Of a stretch of DNA of 64,000 nucleotides, positions 56,101-64,000 are shown in pieces. How positions within the stretch are numbered: position 1 is the first letter of the stretch; each line of letters opens with the position of its first letter. Where the stretch lies: positions 124,001 through 188,000 of the forward strand of contig JAPDRN010000039.1 in the NCBI GenBank assembly GCA_030247855.1, given 5' to 3'. Position numbers and translations under genes: made by a program. This stretch comes from Knufia peltigerae. Taxonomy: Eukaryota; Ascomycota; Eurotiomycetes; Chaetothyriales; Trichomeriaceae. The notes below the pieces were generated by a model. That model had not been told where the DNA came from, ran no database searches, and was given only the letters and a program-made list of their open reading frames with translations.

Positions 56101-56831
56101 TCGACCGGATCATGTGCAATTATGGGAAGCTTTGCTCTCTTTGCGGCTATCTCCTTCATATGAGGCAATGATGTCTTCTCCAAGTAAGCCAATCGCATTC
56201 TAATTCCAGGTGCTAATTCTTTGGGCTCGGCCTGCCCAGACTGGGACTTTCTTTTCGGAGGAGTCCTGCTGTAAGGATCAAGAATAAGTTCATCTTCCGG
56301 CAGACCAAGTCCTCGCGCTAGTTTCAGTGTCTCGATGGACGAGCGAATGTTCACTTGGGGCAAGTTCAAGTTGAAAAGCCTGGACTCCTGTACGGTATAC
56401 GTTTGTCCGAGAGCGGTCTTTGTCAGGGCGTTCTCTGCACCATCTCGTTGTCCAGCGAGTATATTTTCTGCTTCTTCCGTCCATGTTTCTTGTGTTCCAC
56501 TACTACGACCCTTCCCTGACAGATCCGATGGCTGCCAATTGATACCATCATCAGAGAGAGGGGCAGTGGTTTGAAGTGCCTCTGTATGCAAGCAGCGAAC
56601 ATTCGTGACGGACCGTTCAAGGATTCGAAGGGGTTTGAGCTGTTGCCGTGCAAAGGGTCTTAGGGCGGATAGATAAGGGTGCCCAACTGGGCTACGTGCG
56701 TTCTGCACCTTCTGTATATCCAAAATGAGAATCGTCAGTGAATGCTCTGAACTGGCCATACTCGCAATGGGGCAGATGAACGAACCTGCACCACTTTCGA
56801 GAAGCGCATATCGGTTGTCTGAACAACCCAT
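53194..56831 (-). CDS. DEVH-box ATP-dependent RNA helicase
   Basis: Two minus-strand exons, 56831-56037 and 55944-53194, join in phase to 1181 residues. The intron falls right before the Walker A glycines (LAKT then GSGKTTQVPQ, near 262-275). Then come DEVH at 367-370, motif III SAT at 404-406, and the conserved QRRGRAGR of motif VI. HA2 and OB-fold regions follow (to about 1050), then an acidic tail (EEDDDDDDGDFEP). This is the DExH/DHX branch that unwinds RNA or remodels RNPs. The N-terminal 265 residues include a basic, Arg/Leu-rich stretch (LKPLRILERSVTNVRCLHT) that resembles a mitochondrial targeting region. The start is uncertain: the ATG at 56831 is first, but 56759 is also possible. 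Confidence 0.85.
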
Positions 56832-57441
56832 CTTTGCGACATATATCTCCAGCTCAGAAACAGCACAGCTGGGTATAGTCACTATCGCCTATCGAGCCTT
56901 CTAGCTGGTACCATCGCGTTGACTGTATGCGCCCTAGGAGGACTATGTACATGTTACTCGTACGGAGCACCGAGTATTCCCCATAAGAAAAAAACATGGG
57001 CCAATGACGCACGTGGAGAGTATGAGAGCCACGTGATCAGCGGCCTCGCACTCGTATCCGCAAATCCTCGAGTACTTCTCCCCTTTATTTGAACGACATT
57101 TTTGCTTTGTATGATCCTATTCTTTGGCATGCACCTGGTGATAACGGAATCTTGCAAAAAGGCTCTCAAGGCCTCTTCCGTACTTCGTGACTGTCCAAAA
57201 GGGGAAAAGATCTGCCTCTTCTGCGATTATCCTGAAATGGGCTGGAATGGAATCAACTTGGTCTGTATGATCGAAGGTTCCCGGTGCTGATAAACATGAC
57301 AGACTTGCTTGAGGCCTCTCACTGGTGATGGTTCTACAGTAGGTTCACAGGGTCACTTTCGCAGATCTCGTTTCACAGATCAACAACGTAGAACCAGCTT
57401 CCGTCGTCCGACTGTAGGTCAAACAAAACAGGTGCAGGATT
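56832..57441. other. Intergenic region upstream of the helicase gene
   Basis: Promoter side of the helicase gene. Near 56959-56976 there is a CGTACGGAG near-motif. Short plus-strand frames (57102-57290, 57309-57494) carry no motif. No gene supported. Confidence 0.5.
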
Positions 57442-58035
57442 TTACGCAGCGACCAAATCGGGTGGATGTGGGAGAGATTCAGCAGGAGTTGTAGGTAGAA
57501 AAGCTTTCATCCTTTCGAAACACATGCCGAGCTTGTACCCGTCGTTGGAGTTTGCTTCAATGTAATCATCGAGGTCGTGCATTGGAGTCAAGACGCCTTC
57601 ATCCCTGGTGTAGATTCACGCTTTACCCATGGTGAGTATGGTTGTGAATGCGTAGATGCTCTCCTGCCACGGGTGGCTGTCGAGATGTCTCTTGCAAGCT
57701 CAACGAGCCTTCTCTTCAACTTCTCGCAGTGCATCTTTGGAAGTAGTGGGTGTTCCTTCCCCATATATCCAGCAAAGAAGGATTATCTCTTGTTCTCCTT
57801 GGGCGAAACAGAGGATACCGCGGTCGAAACGCCTTTCGCTGCTGTTGCTTTGTGGTTGTTCAGGTCTGATCCCCAAAATCTCGATCCAATTCCTTTCAGG
57901 GAACGCGAATTTCTGCAAGTAATGGCTCCAAAAGGGAACAATCTCGAATTCTCCTTCTTCGTTTTCGTGCACGTACCTCCACAACGCAGCCAAAGTGACT
58001 CTTTCTCCGCCATTTAGACCATAGAGGAGAGACAT
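57442..58035 (-). pseudogene. Probable broken gene with two in-frame TGA codons
   Basis: I do not recognise the family. A single frame of 197 codons starts MSLLYGLNGGERVTLAALW and ends at a TAA at 57442-57444. It is broken only by TGA at 57700-57702 and 57616-57618. Between and after the stops the sequence still looks protein-like (ACKRHLDSHPWQESIYAF, then IYTRDEGVLTPMHDLDDYIE and YKLGMCFERMKAFL). I found no GT-AG pair that removes both stops and keeps frame. The simplest reading is a gene decayed by point mutations. The first 111 codons could still be a short intact gene. Whether it is transcribed is unknown. Confidence 0.45.
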
Positions 58036-59004
58036 GGGTATTAGTGTGTGGTTTTCTGTTTACAAGTGTTGGATGCAATGTTAGAAGAAAAGCATTGATG
58101 AAGAACTGCACTTCCTTGAATACTCTTTCCGAACAGGATAGAGATGGATATAACCCGAGCGAACACTGGGATGCAGGCTTTTGAGACGTGCAAGGGAATC
58201 TTTTGTCGGGTTCATACTTATTGGACGTACAGGGATCTTTGATTTTTCCCCAGACAGGTACGGTACTTCAAAGCAGTCGTTGGCTTACCTTGGCCTTGTA
58301 CACGTTCGAGGATCGCCTATTAGAAGGCCCCGGACGTAGCAAGGGGCCAGCTGCTCCTCCAAGCACTATGGCGGGAGCCTAGAAAGAGAAATTCGTCACT
58401 CTTCGCCTTTCACCTTGGGCGCATCATGCAACTAAGAGTTTTGGCTGTGAAGCCCCCGACCAAATCATAGGGTGACACGAAGTTTGACATCCCCAGCCCT
58501 AATACTGAAAAGCAGCCTTTTCGGAAGTCTTCTCACAACCTCGTATTTTCCGACCCCGCCTGAAAAGCCGGGTCCCAGTAAAACCATATCCATGACACTG
58601 CGAATACTCGCATGGCTTCATGTCTTGCTTCAATGTTGTATACACGAGTGCCGAGGTCTAAGGGTGAGATCTGGGAGGAATTGAATTATTAGCTGCCTCG
58701 ACATCGGCAGAGATGTCGCCGCGTCTCGCTGATTGGTTTCGAGATCACCTAATCCTTCCTTAGAGCTGAGTTAGACGTCGGCGGTAGTACCAAGTCCCGC
58801 TTCATATGCAGAAGGTATCCTCGGGTTCCAGCCGGATCTGGTTCAAAGCCGCAACAAACTAATGGCTCAGCAAGACGAGAACATTTGATGTTCGTCAGGC
58901 ACTTATACACCCTCCCATGCTCTGCCAACTAGTCGACCTCTCGGAACATGGTAAACCCACCTGAGTAAACAAGTGTTACCTGCTATATAGGAGGACCGCT
59001 CAAT
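58036..59004. other. Intergenic region
   Basis: About 1 kb with no supported gene. The part next to 59005 is probably promoter and leader of the epoxide hydrolase gene, with a TATATA-like stretch near 58984-58989. Confidence 0.5.
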
Positions 59005-60132
59005 ATGGACCTCCTCGAGAAAAGGAAATTCGACGTCTCCCGAGGCTTCACATACACATATTATGTCAATGTCGCGAAACGCAAACTTCCCACCTTGTTC
59101 ATGATCCATGGCTTCCCGGACTCACCTGAAGAGTTCTCCGACGTCGTCCGCGATTACCTTCTTCCCCACGGCTACGGGGTTATCGCAATCGACTGTCTAG
59201 GTTATGGCGGAACCTCGAAGCCGTCAGACCGAGAAGCGTACAACTACCAGCTACTGTCGCAAGACATGAAGGAGATCATCGACCAAGAAGGTGTCGAGAA
59301 AGTCATCAGCACGGGACACGATTGGGTTAGTCAATCAATTCAGCTAAATGTCTTTTCCTCTGAAACAGCTCCCATCTCCCTTGTTTTTACTTTTATAGGT
59401 ACTGTAGTAGCTTACTGATGCTGAAGTTTTGATGATCTGTGTTTGATATAGGGTTCCCCCCTCGCTCAACGTCTCTACAACTTCCACGCCGAGCGCGTCG
59501 AGGGTCTGGTATTGCTCAACGTGGCATACAACGTGCCGTCCGCCAAACCTTTCAGTCTCGACGCACTCATCCAAATAACAACCAAGAGCTTTGGGTATGG
59601 CACGAACTGGTACTGGGAGTTGTTCACCGCTCCCGACGGAGCGGCCGTCTTAAATTCCCACCTCGACTCCGTGTGGACTTTGTTCCACGCCGCCAAACCA
59701 GAGCTCTGGCTGGAAACGGTGTGCAAGGAAGGCGGGACGCGTGACTTTGTCGAGCAGGACAAAAAGGTCCCCGTCATGTCCTATGCCACTGAAGCGCGTC
59801 GTCGCGCCTGGTTCGAAAGGTTCGCGGATGGGGGATTGGACGCGCCGCTCAACTACTACCGAGCCGCCACCTTTGGCTCCCAAGACGAGGCGATGAAGGC
59901 CATCCCGCGCGAGAACTACGTCGTCAAGGTGCCACATTTCTTCTGGGGCGGTACCAAGGATTACATCTGCCGCACCGAGGTGTGCGACTTCAGCCACAAA
60001 GCCGGGTGGACGCCGGACTGTACAAAAGTCGTCGTCGACTCGGGACATTGGGCCCATCTGGATCGACCCAAGGAGTTTGGGGAGGCGTTGCTGGCTTGGC
60101 TCAAGGCGAAATTTCCCCAACCACGTCTTTGA
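59005..60132 (+). CDS. Epoxide hydrolase, alpha/beta-hydrolase fold
   Basis: Two exons, 59005-59325 and 59452-60132, join in phase 0 to 333 residues. HGFP at 35-38 forms the oxyanion site. The nucleophile elbow is HDW-GS with Asp106, split by the intron between Trp107 and Gly108. An acid Asp at about 277 (GGTKDYIC) and a base His at about 306 (DSGHWAHLDRP) complete the triad. A Tyr in NYYRA near 242 fits the epoxide-polarising lid. The protein has no signal peptide and is likely cytosolic. Substrate is unknown, and fluoroacetate dehalogenase-like members share the same elbow. Retaining the intron adds 30 codons and a stop. Confidence 0.87.
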
Positions 60133-60540
60133 GATTCAATCAGGTGAGGGAGGAAGCGTGGTGTTTCTTTAAGAAAAAATTTCTTGAGTTCGACTGTTTC
60201 AGATTGATGCTTGATATATATGAGATCTACTCTTGTTGTTTTATCGCGCAGGAGCAATCGCTCCTATTCAGACCGATAATTGCAATCCTCACCCTATTTA
60301 ATCATTCTGGTAACATTAAAGTCTACTGGACGAATCAAGTCCACGTCAAGAAGGGAGTATGGCACCAATAATGAGGACAGCTTCCGGCCCCCGATATGTC
60401 ATACAACAAGATATAAGCACCGGAAGACTATGTGTTGCACAGCTTTTTGGTAGTCTAAATGGTCTGAGCCAAAGAGCACAGTTCTATGCTGAATAGTAAA
60501 GCCTCCGGTATCAACAAGCAGGGAAAGTAGTTTGTTTCGG
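60133..60540. other. Convergent intergenic region
   Basis: Holds the 3' ends of the epoxide hydrolase and ARP8 genes, AT-rich with no gene. Confidence 0.6.
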
Positions 60541-62814
60541 TCACCATGCCCACATCAGCTTGTGGGCAAGAACCCGATCGCCTAATCTCTCGTACAGAAA
60601 AGGGGTAACCCAGCTGTCATTGGTCCTGCTCATCCGCCCAAAGACTGCACCACCCTTCCACGCCACCACCTGTGGATCCAACTCCCTTGGAGGCCGTGAG
60701 ATGAGGATGTCCTTGCTGTAGCCGGGCAATATGCCTTTGAGAGTATCCTCTAGATGCCCTGCCAAACCCGGGATGATGCTGGTGCCTCCTGTGAGCATGA
60801 TGCTGCTGAGCAGATCGCTGGTCTTCTGAGGCGAGTTCTTTGCTGCATGAGTGATGGACGTGACAATGGCGTTGGGTAGAGGGTAGATTGGTAGGATGTC
60901 GTCGCGTCGCTCGATACTCAAGGGCTCTTCTACTACCTCTTCTTCAACCTTGGGCTTCTCTTCTCGAGGGGCGGCACCCTCGGCGTCTTCTGGCTGAGGC
61001 GTGCCATCTATCTGTCGGGCAGGAGAGCTCGCTGCAGATGGCTGAGGCGTAGCATCCATTTCCTTGATGTTGCTGAACGATGGACGACGAGATACGTTGT
61101 GGGCGGCTTCTTCCTTCGTGCCGTTGGTCGTGCCGTTCGTGATGCCATTGGTGACGCCATTTGTTTTGACGTTAGGCTTAGTCGTGGTCAAAACTTCTTC
61201 TGGGGCGATTGAGGTGAGGATTTCTGCCTGCGCACTCGAACTTGGGTCATTGGGCTTGCCGTCGTATATGTCGTAAGACTTGTCGATCAATTTCCGGCGG
61301 CCTTCGAGTTTCCCTGCGTCGTTGAAAATGTGTGGTTTGAATAGCCCCATCGGTGCCAAGATGACTTCATCGTATATCTTGAATGTGTACTTCCTAGTGT
61401 CCTGTCCAGGAGCCCTAAGATGAAAGTCGTATAGTTGAACAGAGATGTCGGCCTCATTCATGGTGCAGAATTTTTGCTTCAGTTCTTCTGCAAGCTGGAA
61501 ATCATAACGCCGGTTGAGGTTGATCTCCGCATACGGAAAGTGATTGTAGATGACCATCTTGACGAATGCTTCGGTGATGTCTTTGCCTCCGTACTTCAGG
61601 TTGACTCTCGAATTTTCGATCACCATGCCATCTTCAACACATGAAACTGTCGTTTTTTGCGCACCAATGTCGACTATGCAACAAGTAGTGAAACCAGCAC
61701 CGAAGGAAGCAGCCAAGCTCTCTTGAATGAAGCACACTCGGCCGAATCCGAACTCTGTTATGGCCATGTCAAGAAGACTCGTCACGTACATTCGCTCATA
61801 GTAGTCGGGAATGACAATGACACAACTATACTGACCCCAATCGCTCCGAGTGCGAATCTTGAGCTCCAGTTGGGACTTGATCGCATCCTCGATGATCAGC
61901 CGGATGTCTTCGTATAGAAAGCGTTTCGAAGGATACTCTGCCTCATTGAGCCAGCCGAGCCGAATCGGCCAGTAGAGTCGATACCGGGGGGTGGATTCGT
62001 CTGGGATTCGTAAGGCAGCCTTCCCAGTGATACAATCCGGTGGGCCTTTCTCATCGCCTTCTGTGTCAGTCCATTCTATGCGCATGGTGTCGTTGTGTTC
62101 TGTTATGGTCTCATATGTATTCCTTCGATTATAGCTTGTGACCATGTCTCTGGACTGGGGAAGTACTTTTCTCTTGTTCATTCTCATCCTGACTTTCAGG
62201 TCATTCGACATTCCCGAGAACTTTTTCTGGAAGTCTTCCCCGAAACGCTTCTCTGGCTCAGGAGGATACCGACCATTGTCCAATTTGGCTCGCTTTGGTG
62301 CAGGTTCGCCATCGTTGTCTTCGCTTTCAGCAGTGGGAGCACGTCGCGCAATGACCATGGGTACGGTCTTGGGAAGAGCGTCATTCGCAAGGCCAACTCT
62401 AAGGTTCTGCGAACCAAGATGAATGACAATAGTCTTTGCGCCACTGGAAAGTTCGTCTTCAGCTTCCTCCTCGTCCTCGCCCTCCTCCATGTCGATGTCG
62501 CCGTCAGGTCCGACAGCCTTTCCTTGCGCCAATGCCCTGTCCCTGTCTTTATGTTGCTTTATCAGCTTGTTTCGGGCTTCCTCTTGTTGAGATCGGACGG
62601 CCAAAATCTGTTCGTCTCGTTTGAGGTACTCTGTCACACACTGGTTAGTTTGGTCCATGATCGTTCAAGTTCTAGCGAATGCGCACACACCTGTGTAATA
62701 ATTCTTTTGATTGATAGCGATGATTTGAGGCCAAGAAGTTAACTCCATGTTATTGTCTGTTCTTTCGAGGCCCTCCTCGCGCAGAAGGGCCTTTCCACTC
62801 TTTTTGCCCACCAT
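60541..62814 (-). CDS. ARP8: Actin-related protein 8, INO80 complex subunit
   Basis: Two minus-strand exons, 62814-62691 and 62630-60541, join in phase to 737 residues. The N-terminus has SWPQIIAINQKNYYTEYLKRDEQ, split by the intron, which is characteristic of Arp8. Actin-fold phosphate loops are TIVIHLGSQNLRVGLAND and CIVDIGAQKTTVSCVEDG, and the C-terminal MLTGGTSIIPGLAGHLE is the hinge side. A long insertion near residues 525-620 is Pro/Thr/Glu-rich and includes four TNG repeats. Arp8 is a nucleosome-binding subunit of the INO80 chromatin remodeller in the nucleus. It is head-to-head with ARL1 across 549 bp. Confidence 0.93.
61117..61164 (-). repeat. 12-bp imperfect tandem repeat in ARP8
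   Basis: Four 12-nt units encode TNG followed by V, I, T or T. They lie in the low-complexity insertion of the protein. Confidence 0.85.
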
Positions 62815-63363
62815 CTTTTTGACTCCTGTGCAGTGAGCGGATTAACGGGTTATTCTTCGTCTGTGAACGACGCGTCAGGGTGAGTGATATGAATTGTTAT
62901 GTCGAGTATGCACTCATTGCTTGGGTAGTAAAGAAGATAGACCGGGAACAAGGTCAGTGATGCGCAGACTGCGGAAATGCAGGTAAATACAAGGATCTTT
63001 AAGACACTGACAAAGTGACTGTCAATCCTCCGCATCCCTCGCTTCTTGTTGTAGCTGTGGCGCGTTTACGGAACAGAGTTGTGGCGGTGCTGAGTGGCTT
63101 GACATACAATTTCGAAGACTCTCTTCACACCTTCGATTTCTTAACGATCTGGTCAGAATAGTCACCATTATCAACACTTCATCAGCAGTACGACACTAAT
63201 CTTTTCCGACTACTCCTACTAGGCAGCTTCAGAAAACATCGAATAAAAAAACAACGCAACTTCTCGCTCTCTCTTACGGATCAGACCGGCCAAGGTAGCG
63301 GCATGGTTTTGTGACCGCCCTTATTCCGCGAACTTCCCATACGATCAACTGAGGCAAATAGAA
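62815..63363. promoter_or_regulatory. Divergent promoter between ARP8 and ARL1
   Basis: The two start codons are 549 bp apart. The part next to ARL1 is rich in C, T and A and looks like leader. I see no clear CCAAT or TATA box. A minus-strand frame at 62850-63035 has no family motif. Confidence 0.45.
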
Positions 63364-64000
63364 ATGGGAGGCTCAGTATCGAAATACCTTTCCAACCTTA
63401 TTTGGGGCAAGAAGGACATTCGAATATTGATTCTTGGTCTCGTACGGTCTTGATGGTCTTGGAAAACCGCCACAATCGCTGATGGTTACCATAGGATAAT
63501 GCAGGCAAGACGACACTTCTCTACCGGCTCAAGGTGAGTCTCAGCAACAACATATTTGGATTCCTACTAACGATTACAGATAGGGGAAGTGGTAACAACA
63601 ATCCCAACTATTGGGTTCAATGTTGAGTAGGTGCATCCTTGCCGGCCCCTTGAAAGTCGTCTAATGTCACCAAGGTCGGTGCAGTATGGCAATCTCAACT
63701 TCGATGTCTGGGACCTCGGTGGTCAGACATCCATAAGACCTTACTGGAGATCATATTACGCCAATACCGCTGCTGTGATTTTCGTCATCGATTCCACAGA
63801 TATCGAGCGGTTAGAGATAGCTGCCGATGAGCTGCGCTCCATGTTGAATGAAGATGAGCTCAAAGACGCTGCTTTGCTGGTGTTTGCAAATAAGCAAGAT
63901 CAGGTACGCAATGTCATATGCCCTTGAGTACGTGAGACTAAAACCTTGTAGCCTGGGGCGCAAGGTGCCGGAGAGATTTCTGAAGCTTTGAAGTTGGGCG
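63364..64000 (+). CDS. ARL1: ADP-ribosylation factor-like GTPase 1 (partial)
   Basis: Exons 63364-63441, 63496-63534, 63580-63626, 63675-63903 and 63952-64000 (continuing past the window) join in phase. Gly2 is a myristoylation site (MGGSVSKYLS). The P-loop is GLDNAGKT at residues 25-32, split by the first intron. Switch regions are TIPTIGFNVE and VWDLGGQTSIRPYWRSYY, and NKQD is the guanine motif. MLNEDELKDAALLVFANKQDQPG is highly characteristic of Arl1 rather than Arf1. It acts at the trans-Golgi network in recruiting golgins. The C-terminal end is cut off by the window edge. Confidence 0.95.

Noticed and set aside
56710..56765. Extra intron in the N-terminus of the DEVH-box helicase
   Set aside because: A GTATGG to ATACAG pair of 50 nt exists, but splicing it shifts frame and gives a stop within a few codons.
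57616..57702. Selenocysteine reading of the two TGA codons
   Set aside because: Ascomycetes of this type are not known to make selenocysteine, and no stem-loop or conserved enzyme context is seen. Decay is simpler.
57605..57704. Intron spanning both TGA codons in the broken gene
   Set aside because: The possible GTTGAG to ACCAG pair removes 100 nt and breaks frame, giving another stop.
57577..58017. Plus-strand frame of 146 codons
   Set aside because: It lies opposite the more protein-like broken frame on the minus strand and has no motif.
1..64000. CRISPR arrays, insertion sequences and bacterial-type operons
   Set aside because: This is a eukaryotic, intron-bearing genome. No such structures are visible.

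Overview
The window is nuclear DNA of a filamentous ascomycete (Pezizomycotina). Genes sit on both strands, introns are mostly 50-140 nt with GT-AG ends, and most genes are single-copy housekeeping genes of typical fungal type. A nine-base motif (TACGGAGTA or its complement) recurs between genes; from memory it is common between genes of Eurotiomycetes, so that class is my guess, not a demonstrated placement. I see no transposon, rRNA, convincing tRNA or CRISPR array.

Layout. 1-13.5 kb: a UBE2W-type ubiquitin-conjugating enzyme, the splicing factor CWC22 head-to-head with DPM2, a BCAS3-like WD40 protein and a SET-domain protein. 13.5-15.7 kb: a gene-poor block rich in homopolymers and the nine-base motif. 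15.7-27 kb: a DUF4202 protein, a small orphan protein, and a Zn2Cys6 transcription factor lying between two unrecognised membrane proteins. 27-30 kb: a tandem pair of small hydrolases (isochorismatase-like, dienelactone hydrolase-like). 30.8-42.4 kb: SND1 (Tudor-SN), a sulfotransferase-like protein tail-to-tail with a six-hairpin-glycosidase-like protein, Cu/Zn superoxide dismutase, and a Sec14/CRAL-TRIO protein. 43.8-56.8 kb: a secreted metallophosphoesterase head-to-head with the pyruvate dehydrogenase E1-beta gene, an F-box-like protein, the mitochondrial protein MCP1 and a DEVH-box RNA helicase. 57.4-64 kb: a probable broken gene, an epoxide hydrolase, and INO80 subunit ARP8 head-to-head with ARL1, which runs off the end.

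I rebuilt exon structures by joining open frames at GT-AG sites that keep phase and family motifs. Several genes share a divergent promoter (CWC22/DPM2, phosphoesterase/PDB1, ARP8/ARL1, DLH/SND1, six-hairpin/SOD1). Nothing in the window looks like a biosynthetic gene cluster or a defence system. The least ordinary parts are the 17-27 kb orphan block, the broken frame at 57.4-58.0 kb, the motif family between genes, and the low-complexity insertion in the E2 enzyme.
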